NCBI GenBank assembly: GCA_964236535.1
Contig: CAXSEF010000072.1
Span: 1-16,376, forward strand
Length of the DNA stretch: 16,376 nt
From: CAXSEF01 sp964236535
Lineage (GTDB): Bacteria > Pseudomonadota > Alphaproteobacteria > Acetobacterales > Acetobacteraceae
Direction: 5' to 3'
The position numbers and the translations under genes are program-made. Each line of letters opens with the position of its first letter. Positions within the stretch are counted from its first letter, which is position 1. A model generated the notes under the pieces. That model did not search any database and had not been told where the DNA came from. It saw only the letters and a list, made by a program, of their open reading frames with translations. Below are positions 7,242 through 14,228 of this stretch, one piece after another.

Positions 7242-7896
7242 TCAGACGGTTGCAGCCATCGATTCCAATTGAACCAGGCACGCATTCCGGTCGGAGCCCG
7301 CCGGGCATTTCGATGATCCCAGCCGGGTAGCGGTGCGTGTCGCGAGCGGGATGGATCGGGCTTGGTGGGCGTCGTCATCGTCAAGCCTGGCCTTGGCGAC
7401 GCGCAGCTTGCACATGCTTTCTTCCTTCAGCTCGAGCTGGTGTGCGCCGTGCACGACCTGTCCAGCACGGCATCGGCGATGGTGGGATTTCGGCGATGGT
7501 GGGATTGCCGATGTACTCATGCCAAAGCTCCACGAGCACTTGGCTAGTCACGATGGTCGACGCCCTGTCGTGCCGATCGTCGACGATCTCCATCAGGTCG
7601 CGGCGCTGCTCGACCGTGAGCGGCGTGATCGCCCAGTCGTCCAGAATCAGCACCTGCACCCGGGCAAGATTCTTCAGCATGCGGGCGTAGCGGCCGTCGC
7701 CGCGAGCCAGCCCGAGCGCCTCCAGCAGCCGCGGCACCCGCTGGTAGAGCACCGAACGGTTGTCACGGCAGGCTCGATAACCAGGGGGCAGGCAGCCGAG
7801 ACACCGAGTCGCTCGGCCGCAGCCTGGCGTGACAGGCCATCTGCGAAGGCTGTAACCCAGCCAGGAGCGAAGGTCTGTGGAGAGTGGCTTGTTCAT
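7242..7896 (-). pseudogene. Chimeric transposase ORF: IS630 N-terminus joined to IS21 IstB
   Basis: The minus-strand ATG at 7894-7896 starts MNKPLSTDLRS. After a frameshift it reads FADGLSRQAAAERLGVSAA, a typical IS630-family N-terminal helix-turn-helix. Near 7795 the sequence changes to IS21 helper ATPase IstB: YRACRDNRSVLYQRVPRLLE, ALGLARGDGRYARML, ARVQVLILDDWAITPLT (Walker-B-like LILDD), TIVTSQVLVELWHEYIGNPT. The IstB part lacks its N-terminal half, including the P-loop. A 17-bp tandem duplication at 7473-7506 then breaks the NPTIADAVLDR block, and a second shift leads into VHGAHQLELKEESMCKLRVA. The reading ends near 7242. It is non-functional and records an IS630 fragment joined to an older IS21 remnant. 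Confidence 0.72.
7473..7506. repeat. 17-bp perfect tandem duplication inside the istB remnant
   Basis: TCGGCGATGGTGGGATT occurs twice back to back (7473-7489 and 7490-7506). On the coding strand it repeats the codons for the NPTIA-(D/E) block of IstB and shifts the frame by +2. It looks like replication slippage in a decaying gene. Confidence 0.9.
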
Positions 7897-7917
7897 GCAT
7901 ACTCAAGCAGAATCCAA

Positions 7918-8045
7918 TCACTTTGGCTCATACCTGCTGCGGTGAAGTAGCTGGCGCAGTCCTCCGGCGTGAAGCGCGGCAGGGCGACGTGGATGGTGTC
8001 CCAAAGGCCTTTGACGGTGCGTGCCGCTGCCCTTGCAGGTGAAGG
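7918..8045 (-). pseudogene. IS630-family transposase, C-terminal remnant
   Basis: The minus-strand frame reads AAARTVKGLWDTIHVALPRF, TPEDCASYFTAAG. After a one-base shift it ends YEPK and a TGA at 7918-7920. This matches the usual tail of one IS630 group (an RT-V-x-GLW-x-x-I block followed by a C-A-N-Y-F-x-A-A-G-Y-x-P end). Only about 40 residues survive. It lies 21 bp upstream of, and on the same strand as, the ATG of the IS630 N-terminal piece at 7896, so the tail of one copy abuts the head of another. Whether they come from one element is unclear. Confidence 0.55.
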
Positions 8046-8206
8046 GGCGCAACAGGTGCCGGTGACGCCGGCCATCATCGCAGACAGTGACAAGGCTTCC
8101 GCTCGGCCCGAACTGGCGCGTCGCTCGCACACGGGCGCATGGTCCTGCCGGTATGGCGGGAACCTGGCGGCGCAGAGTCATGCCGCCTGATGATGGAGGC
8201 GCACGG

Positions 8207-8965
8207 GTGGTTGCGGGACGACGGTTAAGCGTGAATCTCAACAAGGTGGCCTTGCTGCGCAACGCGAGGCACACCGGCACCCCGGATGTGCTGCGCTTTG
8301 CCAAGTTGGCCCGCGAGGCTGGAGCGGACGGCATCACCGTTCACCCCCGGCCCGACGAACGCCACATCCGGCGCACCGACGTGCTGGACTTAGCCGAGCT
8401 GATGCGGCCTTGGCGCCCGGGTTTCGAGCTGAACGTCGAGGGTTACCCGGACGAGCGGCTACTTGAAATCATACGGGCGGTAAGGCCTGAGCAATGCACC
8501 TTGGTCCCCGACGCTGAGAGCGCCTTCACCTCCGAGGAGGGCTGGCGGCTAAGCAACCGGGACATGCCGCTGGTTATTGCTGCCGTGGCCGAGTTGCGGC
8601 GGCTGGGCTGCCGTGTGGTCCTGTTCCTTGATCCCGATCCCACGGTTGTGCCGAGAGTGCCCGATACAGGAGCGGACGGGATCGAGATCTACACCGGGTC
8701 CTACGCCGCTGCGGCGCGTGCAGGCCGCTCGGAGACGCTGCTTAAGGCCTGCGCCACCACGGCTCGCACGGCGGCCGGGCTCGGCTTGGCGGTGAACGTC
8801 GGGCACGACCTCAACCTCGATAACCTCCCGCCGCTGGTAGCAGCGTTGCCGGCGGTGGCTGAAGCTTCAGTTGGCCACGAGCTGACGGCCGACGCGCTAA
8901 TGATGGGCTTCACCGCCGCTGTATCAGCCTACAAGGCGGCGCTCGACGGCCAAGCTCATCCCTGA
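8207..8965 (+). CDS. pdxJ: Pyridoxine 5'-phosphate synthase PdxJ
   Basis: The product (252 residues from GTG 8207) is PdxJ, the TIM-barrel enzyme that condenses 1-deoxy-D-xylulose 5-phosphate with 3-amino-2-oxopropyl phosphate to form pyridoxine 5'-phosphate in the DXP-dependent vitamin B6 pathway. Visible motifs are LSVNLNKVALLRNARHTG at the N-terminus, GADGITVHPRPDERHIR, FELNVEGYPDE, CTLVPD followed by FTSEEGW, GADGIEIYTGSYA and LAVNVGHDLNLDNLP, with the expected HEL near the end. The frame is open to 8087, but homology starts at RRLSVNLNK. GGAGG at 8195-8199 sits 7 nt before GTG 8207, favouring that start over ATG 8180. It appears intact, with IS debris on its left and a split transporter gene on its right. 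Confidence 0.93.
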   Translation: MVAGRRLSVNLNKVALLRNARHTGTPDVLRFAKLAREAGADGITVHPRPDERHIRRTDVLDLAELMRPWRPGFELNVEGYPDERLLEIIRAVRPEQCTLVPDAESAFTSEEGWRLSNRDMPLVIAAVAELRRLGCRVVLFLDPDPTVVPRVPDTGADGIEIYTGSYAAAARAGRSETLLKACATTARTAAGLGLAVNVGHDLNLDNLPPLVAALPAVAEASVGHELTADALMMGFTAAVSAYKAALDGQAHP

Positions 8966-8970
8966 CCTGC

Positions 8971-9041
8971 TGGCCCTTGTGGACGGGCGGCTTCTTCGGC
9001 GCGGTCTTCATCAGCACCGCGATCCCAGTGATGCCCCGCTT
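8971..9041 (+). pseudogene. YdcZ/DUF606-type transporter fragment, left part (split by Tn3)
   Basis: The frame from 8971 reads WPLWTGGFFGAVFISTAIPV then MPR-L. This matches the segment of DUF606 (YdcZ-like, drug/metabolite transporter superfamily) proteins that precedes PRLGAAT. At 9041 the reading runs into the Tn3 terminal repeat GGGGTC. The right part resumes at 15808 with RLGAATVLALIV, so the transposon cuts the gene inside the Arg-Leu codons. The N-terminal part is missing: sequence upstream is the end of pdxJ. The gene was therefore already truncated or was lost later. Confidence 0.75.
9037..9041. repeat. Tn3 target-site duplication, left copy (CGCTT)
   Basis: CGCTT directly precedes the left Tn3 terminal repeat. 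The matching 5-mer after the right terminal repeat (15808-15812) is CGTTT, a single C/T transition apart. Five-base duplications are standard for Tn3-family transposition. Removing the transposon and one copy restores the transporter frame. Confidence 0.75.
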
Positions 9042-9048
9042 GGGGTCA
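9042..9048 (+). repeat. Left Tn3 terminal inverted repeat, outer 7 bp
   Basis: GGGGTCA is the outermost part of the left 38-bp repeat, with the GGGGTC end usual in the Tn3 family. The remaining 31 bp lie at 10397-10427, displaced by the IS110 insertion. The tnpA remnant stops 21 bp inside the inner end. Confidence 0.85.
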
Positions 9049-9053
9049 CGTGT

Positions 9054-9068
9054 GTGGACGGCCCCCTG
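9054..9068 (+). repeat. IS110 subterminal inverted repeat, transposase 3' side
   Basis: GTGGACGGCCCCCTG is complementary to CAGGGGCCGTCCAC at 10378-10391, apart from one extra C. It lies about 5 bp inside the element end. Confidence 0.8.
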
Positions 9069-9069
9069 G

Positions 9070-9285
9070 TGCAAGGGGGCTAACAAGGGATTTGGCGACA
9101 GGTGCGACTGCGGTCGTGTGTCCGGCCTGTTGACGCGGCACATCGCCGCTGGCCCAGATGGGTTCCGCGTCCGGTGCCCAAACGCCATAGCGGCCTTGTT
9201 GGCCGTGTGACCCCGCTGGGTATGCCGGACGTCGGCTCGACCGATCGCCATCTCCCTTACTGCCTTCCTGCACCTGGCATCAGCG
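9070..9285 (-). ncRNA. Candidate bridge RNA of the IS110/IS1111 element
   Basis: In IS1111-group elements the recombination-guiding bridge RNA is encoded in the noncoding right end, downstream of the transposase, as this region is. Reading the minus strand, a stem (CCCAG with UUGGG, bases 9220-9216 and 9181-9177) encloses an internal loop. The 5' side of the loop is GGGGTCAC (9214-9207) and the 3' side is CTATGGCGT (9190-9182), separated by the hairpin CGGCC-AACAA-GGCCG (9205-9191). GGGGTCAC equals the left half of the occupied target and CTATGGCGT is the complement of its right half, ACGCCATAG at 10396-10404. A second candidate loop around 9115-9132 contains ACACACG, which matches the element's own end (CGTGTGT at 9049-9055), and CAAC matching the other end: a likely donor loop. 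RNA boundaries are estimates. Confidence 0.72.
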
Positions 9286-9291
9286 CGCCGG

Positions 9292-10320
9292 TCAAGCCGC
9301 CGCGCCCACGAGCGGCTTGGCCCGGTAGGCCTCGCCGCGCGCCATCATCGCCCAAACGATCCGGGCGGTCTTGTTGGCCAGCGCCACTGCCGCGAGCTTG
9401 CGCGGCTTGCGGGCCAGCAATTGCGTTAGCCACGGCGAGGCCAAGCGAGCGCCGGGCTTAATGGCGTGGCGGATCACTGCCGTGGCACCCACCACCAGCA
9501 ACTGGCGTAGCCGTTCATGGCCGGCCCTGGTTATGCCGCCCAGACGCTGCTTGCCGCCGCTGGAGTGCGCACGCGGCGTCAGCCCGAGCCAAGCCGCGAG
9601 GTGACGGCCGCTCTCGAACTGCGACGCTTCCACGTTCAGCACGAGGCTGACCGCGGTGATCGGCCCGATGCCGGGCACCTTTGCCAGGCGCCGACTGACC
9701 TCGTTCGCCTTGTGCATCGCAAGTAGCCGGGCGTCGAGCTCAGCCACGTGGATGTCGATCTGCTCGATCTGCCGGCCGAGCAAGTCCAGCATCTCGCGCG
9801 CGACCTCCGGCACGCCCGGGTCGGTCGCCAGCTTGGCCAGCAGTTCCTCCATCCGCGACACGCCGAGCGGCACCACCAAGCCGAACTCCGTCGCGTGCCC
9901 GCGCAGGGCGTTCACCGCCTGCGTGCGCTGGCGCACCAGCAGCTCCCGCGTGCGCAGCACCATGAGCTCGCCTTGCCGCTCGGCCGTTTTGACCGGAACG
10001 AACCGCATGGACGGACGGCCGGCCGCCTCGCAGATTGCCTCCGCGTCGGCCCGGTCGGTTTTGCTGCGCTTGACGAAGGGCTTGACGTATTGCGGCGGGA
10101 TCAGCCGCACTTGGTGGCCCATCGCCGTCAGGCGCCGCGCCCAGTGATGGGAGCCACCGCACGCCTCAACAGCAATCTCCGTTGGCGCCAGCTTACCCAT
10201 GAAGGCCTCGAACGCACCTCGGCGCAGGTCCCGCCGCAGCACTGCAGCGCCGCTTGCATCCACCCCGTGCAGCGTGAACACATGCTTGGACGTGTCCATT
10301 CCAACTCGCGTAAGCTCCAT
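9292..10320 (-). CDS. IS110-family transposase (DEDD recombinase)
   Basis: The 342-residue protein appears full length. The N-terminal RuvC-like domain shows the DEDD residues: Asp9 in VGMDTSKH, Glu52 in IAVEACGGSHHW, and Asp89/Asp92 in KTDRADAEAICEA. A helical linker follows (about 120-205), then PGIGPITA. The C-terminal transposase_20 domain has AHSSGGKQRLGGITRAGHER, whose serine pair (253-254) includes the expected catalytic Ser. These enzymes excise and insert the element through a circular intermediate, guided by the element's own bridge RNA. The start ATG 10318-10320 has GGGAG about 8 nt upstream. It is the only transposase gene in the window without visible damage, so this copy may be active. 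Confidence 0.95.
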   Translation of the reverse strand: MELTRVGMDTSKHVFTLHGVDASGAAVLRRDLRRGAFEAFMGKLAPTEIAVEACGGSHHWARRLTAMGHQVRLIPPQYVKPFVKRSKTDRADAEAICEAAGRPSMRFVPVKTAERQGELMVLRTRELLVRQRTQAVNALRGHATEFGLVVPLGVSRMEELLAKLATDPGVPEVAREMLDLLGRQIEQIDIHVAELDARLLAMHKANEVSRRLAKVPGIGPITAVSLVLNVEASQFESGRHLAAWLGLTPRAHSSGGKQRLGGITRAGHERLRQLLVVGATAVIRHAIKPGARLASPWLTQLLARKPRKLAAVALANKTARIVWAMMARGEAYRAKPLVGAAA

Positions 10321-10377
10321 TTCGGACGGCTCCCTGGTTTGATTTCCAACGACCAAACTTTGGCACATCCGATGCCG

Positions 10378-10391
10378 CAGGGGCCGTCCAC
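10378..10391 (-). repeat. IS110 subterminal inverted repeat, transposase 5' side
   Basis: CAGGGGCCGTCCAC is the partner of 9054-9068. It lies about 5 bp inside the junction with the inner part of the left Tn3 repeat, which resumes at 10397. Confidence 0.8.
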
Positions 10392-10396
10392 CCCAA

Positions 10397-10427
10397 CGCC
10401 ATAGGACGGGCAGGATAGCACGGTTGG
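10397..10427 (+). repeat. Left Tn3 terminal inverted repeat, inner 31 bp
   Basis: It begins CGCCATAGGACGG, matching repeat positions 8-20 of the right end exactly, and closes with GCACGGTTGG against GCACGCTTGG at the right end. Joined to 9042-9048 it gives a 38-bp repeat. Confidence 0.85.
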
Positions 10428-10448
10428 TGGCACGGACCGGGAACGTGG

Positions 10449-12543
10449 TCAGGCCGCGGCTGCGGTGTTCTGGCTGGCGACGGTGCCGCGCAGGGGCCTG
10501 AACCCGTCCTGGCCGAGGCTGGTGTCGGCACCCCAGAGATAGTCGCCGGTGAGGTTGATGTGCTGCTAGCCGACCGGCGTGACGTGGGCGAGCAGATCGT
10601 CGGGGATCAGGTCGCCACGGCGCCGTGCGGCATCCAGCGCGCGGCCGAGATAGACGGTATTCCACAGCGCGATGGCGGCCGTGACCAGGGCCAGGCCACT
10701 GGCCCGGTGCTGCTGGGCCTGGGCCGTGTGGTCGTGCAGGCGTCCGAGGCGGTGGAAGCACACGGCGCCCGGGCGAGGGCGTTGCGGCTCTCGCCCTTGT
10801 TCAGCTCTGCCGTGGCTTGGCGGCGCAGCGCCGGCGGCTCCAGCCAGTCCAGTGCGTGCAGGGTGCGCTCGATGCGCCCGATCTCGCGCAGCACCAGGGC
10901 CAGCCCGTTCTGCCGTGGGGTGGCGCCGAGCCGCCTGAGCAGCAGCGAGGCGCTGACTGTGCCCGTTCGCACCGAGGCCGCAAGGCGGAGCACGTCGTCC
11001 CACTGCGCCGCGATCAGCCTGTCGTCGGGCTTTCCAGCGATGAACGGCGTGAGCGCCGGCCAGGTCGAGGCCGGACCAAAGGCGTAGAGCTTGCGGTGCG
11101 CCAGGCTGGGGATGCGCGGGGCGAAGCGGAACCCCAGGAGGTGCGCCAGGGCGGACACGTGGTCGCTGACGCCGCCGCCGCCCGTGTGGTGGATGCTGAT
11201 GCCGAGGTCGGCCTCATGGTGGAGCAGCCCGTCGATGACATAGGCCGCCTCGCCCGAGGGCGGGATAGACACCGTGTGGAACGGGGCATGCCGGGCCGAG
11301 ACGTGGGTGTAGAACAGCCCTGCCGACTCCCGTCCGTGTCCGTGCCGGGCGTTGTGGGCGCCGAGCGCCTCGCCGCGGCCTGCTGTCAGGAACGCCTGCC
11401 CGTCGGAACTGGACACGTCGGCGGCCCCGAACAGGGCGGCAAGCGATTGGCGCTGCTGGGCATTCACCAGGGTGGCCAGGGTGTGCCAGTACGTCTCCTC
11501 GCGCAGGTGCCATCCCGCGGTCCAGGCCAGCTTGCGGTAGCTGGCGGCCGCGCAGGCGTCCGCCATGCGGGTCAGGCCGAGGTTGGTGGCATCGGCCAGC
11601 ACGGCGGTGAGCACGACACGCGGATTCTCGGCAGGCATTCCGGTGTGCAGGTGGGTGAAGGAGTCGGCAAACCCGGTCCAGCGATGCACGTCGTCCAGCA
11701 CCGCTGTGATGCGGGCGCCGGGCAGCATGGCGTAGAGCCGTTCGGCCGCCGCCTCCGCCGCTTCCGGGGTGATCGCCCTGAGCGGGGTGATCCTCATCTC
11801 GCCGCCGCTGATCCTGACCTCCCCCAGCGTGTCCGCCACGGCCTTGGCATCGACCTCCCCCATGTGCCGCTCCAGCAGGGCGCGGCGTCCGGCGAGGTAT
11901 TCCTCCGCCGTCGCGGGCACGGCGACCGGCAGCGGCCCGGCCTCACGCATGGCGGAGAACAGCACGGGCGCGATGAGCTGGTCCTTGACGGCCCGCCACT
12001 GCCGGCTGCCCTCGACCCAGATGTCGCCGGCGCGCAGCCGGTCGCGCAGCGCCAGCAGGGTGGCCGCTTCCCAGGTGCGGCGGTGCCCGGCGCGGCCGTT
12101 GCCGCTGCCGTCCAGCACCGCGTCGCGCCAGGCAGGGCGGAGAAAGCCGGTCGGCAGGCTCCTGGGCCATCGCTGGCCGCCGCTGGCATAGGCCTCCCGC
12201 AGCATCTCCACCGCGCGCAGCGTCCCGGCTGCGGCGGGCACTGCGCGGAGCCGGAAGGCATCGAGGAATACCGGGCCAAGCCGGTGCAGCACCGCCAGGC
12301 ACGCGCGGCCAGGGCAGGCAGGTCCACCTTGTCCGGTCGGGCCAGGCGCTCCGCCTCGGCGACGCTTGCCGCCAGCCGTTCCCAGCCGACAGAGTCGGCA
12401 ACGGCGCCGTCCAGGTCGGCGTCGCCTTCCCTGGCCGCGATCAGGGCGCCGCCGAGCCGGACCAGCAGGCGCACCTTGTCGTTGATGGCCCGGGCATCGC
12501 GCAGGAGGGTACTCTCCTCGCAGGCCTCGGCACGGCGGAACAT
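10449..12543 (-). pseudogene. tnpA: Tn3-family transposase TnpA, N-terminally truncated and frameshifted
   Basis: About 698 codons of a roughly 950-1000-residue Tn3 transposase remain. Recognisable blocks include ACEESTLLRDARAINDKVRL, LHRLGPVFLDAFRLRAVPAA, RWTGFADSFTHLHTG, VVLTAVLADATNLGLTRMAD, SSSDGQAFLTAGRG, SIHHTGGGGVSDHV and LNKGESRNALARA. The DDE residues lie in ADATN, SSDGQ and NKGES and are all present. Damage: the first ~280 residues are missing, there is a one-base shift near 12297-12310, about 2 extra bases near 10764-10772 (just after the catalytic Glu), and a TGG-to-TAG stop at 10566-10568 in the ...HVTPVGWQHINLTGDY-type tail. The tail then runs in frame to TGA at 10449-10451, 21 bp from the terminal repeat. 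Inactive. Confidence 0.92.
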
Positions 12544-12549
12544 GAGGCC

Positions 12550-13088
12550 GACCCCCAGGAACGTGACCTCGCCGCCTTTGCCGAGCGCAGCGGCTACAAG
12601 GTGGTGGGCACCTACAAAGAAACCGCCTCGGGCGTGAAGCTCGACCGTGCCGAGCGCAGGCTGGCGCTGGCGCAGCGGCGCGAGATCGGCGTGGTGCTGG
12701 TGACGGAGCTGTCGTGCTGGGGCGCAGTATCACCGACCTGCTGGCAACGCTCAAGGAGCTGGAAGCCCGTCGGGTGTCGCTGGTTGCGCTGAACGGGATG
12801 GCGTTCGACCTCACGACGCCGCAAGGGCGCATGATGGCCACCCTCCTGGCCGGCATCGCCGAGTTCAAACGAGAACTGACGGTGGAACGTATCCGTTCCG
12901 GCATCACCGCGGCCAAGGCGCGCGGCAAGCGGCTGGGCCGCCAGTTTGGGCAACGGCCAAAGTCGGACCGCCTTGGGCCTAGGGTTCTGGCCCTGGTCGA
13001 ACAGGGACGAAGCTACCGCTTTATCAGGCGCGGAGTCGGACTTAGCAAGAACACCACCGCTGATACTGTTAAACGAAAGAGAACGTAG
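12550..13088 (+). pseudogene. tnpR: Serine recombinase (Tn3 resolvase/invertase type), N-terminally truncated, frameshifted
   Basis: The plus strand reads QERDLAAFAERSGYKVVGTY, KETASGVKLDRAERR, EIGVVLVTELSCWG. After loss of one G at 12717-12722 it continues RSITDLLATLKELEARRVSL, LTTPQGRMMATLLAGIAEFK and a C-terminal helix-turn-helix, LVEQGRSYRFIRRGVGLSKN. This is the resolvase/invertase family. The N-terminal ~35-45 residues with the catalytic serine (normally in a Y-A-R-V-S-T motif) are missing, so it cannot work. It points away from tnpA, as in Tn3 itself, where tnpR and tnpA are divergent around the res site. Here the two truncated ends meet directly at about 12544-12550. Confidence 0.85.
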
Positions 13089-13091
13089 TAT

Positions 13092-13146
13092 TTCAACGGT
13101 TCAGAAACACGCGCTAGGGAACCTATCGCTGCGGATTACTGAAGAG
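13092..13146 (+). repeat. 55-bp sequence duplicated across the N gap, left copy
   Basis: The copy begins TTCAACGGTTCAG and ends ATTACTGAAGAG, immediately before the N run. It is identical to 13247-13301, which begins immediately after the run. Confidence 0.95.
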
Positions 13147-13246
13147 NNNNNNNNNNNNNNNNNNNNNNNNNNNNNNNNNNNNNNNNNNNNNNNNNNNNNN
13201 NNNNNNNNNNNNNNNNNNNNNNNNNNNNNNNNNNNNNNNNNNNNNN
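13147..13246. other. Assembly gap (100 N)
   Basis: Exactly 100 N, the conventional placeholder for a gap of unknown size. Identical 55-mers abut both sides, suggesting two contigs that overlap by one assembly k-mer (k = 55) and were never merged. Confidence 0.95.
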
Positions 13247-13301
13247 TTCAACGGTTCAGAAACACGCGCTAGGGAACCTATCGCTGCGGATTACTGAAGA
13301 G
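13247..13301 (+). repeat. 55-bp sequence duplicated across the N gap, right copy
   Basis: Identical to 13092-13146; see that entry. Confidence 0.95.
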
Positions 13302-13334
13302 GACGATAGAGATGTAACTATTAATGGGAAAAGA

Positions 13335-14228
13335 CTATCCAACGCTTGACCCAGGTAGATGATCCATACGATTTCTCATCTCGAGCCCGAGAAAGAAGTT
13401 CATGAGGACAGGCGACACTAGTTCGGGTCGACCGCCTTTCTCGACGTTCCAGGGTCCCGAGTGATCAAGGGTCGGTAGGACGACACGGCGGCTTCCGGGT
13501 AGAGCGGCAGCTAGCCTGCTCGCGGCCGTTTGAAGATAACGGGGACTGCGTGTCCCGTTCAGGATCAGTGTCGGCTTGTGGAGGGCTAAGACCGAATCCA
13601 TCGCGTCCTGCATGCTGGCCACCACATCGAAGTCGTAGCGCATGGCAGGCACGAGTTCCGACAGCCTGAGGTATGCGTCGTCACGTTTCGCGTCGGAGCG
13701 CAGGAGCAAACCGGTGATGCGGCGCGCGACCCGCTTCGGCAGCAACCGGACTGGCAGCGGCGCAAGCCCGACAATCCGCCCGGCCGTCACCAGCGCCGAG
13801 GCGAGATCACCGCGATCCACGTCGTTCTTGAATTGAGCGATGCCGTGTCGATCGATGTCTTGGGGGTAGAACGGCGGTTCATATAGCGCCGCCTTCTCGA
13901 TGGCGGGAAGACGTCGTGCCGCTTCCAGAACAATCATCGCGCCTGAGCTTAGGCCGAAGACGAAGCGTGCGCCCGAGGCGGCCTGCACGGCTCCGATATC
14001 CTCCACGTCCCGGCCGACATCATGTCCAGGCCGGTATGGAAGCGGGCTCATGCCCCGCCCGCGCCGGTCGGGAATCAGGACCGTGAAGCAGCCGGAAAGG
14101 GTTTGCGCCAGATCGGAGTAATGGGCCGCGGCGCCCATCGCGCCCTGCACCAGGATCAGGCCGGGACCGTGGCCGAGCTTGGCGTAGCCGATTTCCGTGC
14201 CGTCGCGGGAAACCGCCGCGGCCTGCAT
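13335..14228 (-). CDS. Alpha/beta-hydrolase
   Basis: The 297-residue protein has an alpha/beta-hydrolase fold. A lid-less N-terminal sheet leads through GPGLILVQGAMG (oxyanion-hole region) and VLIPDRRGRGMSP to the nucleophile elbow GLSSGA, giving Ser94 in G-x-S-x-G. The C-terminal HKPTLILNGTRSPRYLQ block precedes LPTLDHSGPW, whose His is the likely catalytic base. The acid residue is not obvious. Such proteins are esterases or related hydrolases; the substrate is unknown. ATG 14226-14228 overlaps the TGA of the upstream SDR gene (TGATG), so the two are probably translationally coupled. An in-frame GTG lies one codon upstream. It is cargo of the Tn3 element, and GC and integrity look normal. 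Confidence 0.88.
   Translation of the reverse strand: MQAAAVSRDGTEIGYAKLGHGPGLILVQGAMGAAAHYSDLAQTLSGCFTVLIPDRRGRGMSPLPYRPGHDVGRDVEDIGAVQAASGARFVFGLSSGAMIVLEAARRLPAIEKAALYEPPFYPQDIDRHGIAQFKNDVDRGDLASALVTAGRIVGLAPLPVRLLPKRVARRITGLLLRSDAKRDDAYLRLSELVPAMRYDFDVVASMQDAMDSVLALHKPTLILNGTRSPRYLQTAASRLAAALPGSRRVVLPTLDHSGPWNVEKGGRPELVSPVLMNFFLGLEMRNRMDHLPGSSVG

Larger units (their letters stand above)
9049..10396 (-). mobile_element. Intact IS110-family element, IS1111 group, inserted in the Tn3 terminal repeat
   Basis: This is a roughly 1348-bp element with one intact DEDD transposase gene. Subterminal inverted repeats are GTGGACGGCCCC(C)TG at 9054-9068 and its complement at 10378-10391, differing by one base of indel. 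Placement a few bases inside the ends is the IS1111-group arrangement. The sequence ACG is present at both junctions (9048-9050 and 10396-10398), so the exact ends are ambiguous by up to 3 bp; this fits a short shared core instead of a long target duplication. The 3' noncoding end (about 240 bp beyond the transposase stop) holds the probable bridge RNA. IS4321 and IS5075, known IS1111-group elements, likewise target Tn21-family terminal repeats. Confidence 0.88.
13089..13334. other. Lower-GC spacer with scaffold gap
   Basis: This stretch between the recombinase remnant and the hydrolase gene holds no gene. It is visibly more AT-rich than its surroundings and contains an exact 55-bp duplicate on each side of a 100-N run. 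If the duplicate is an unmerged contig overlap, the true spacer is only about 90 bp. Confidence 0.7.

Noticed and set aside
13092..13301. A 55-bp direct repeat as a genuine duplication or attachment site
   Set aside because: The copies abut a 100-N run exactly, which points to a scaffolding artefact rather than biology.
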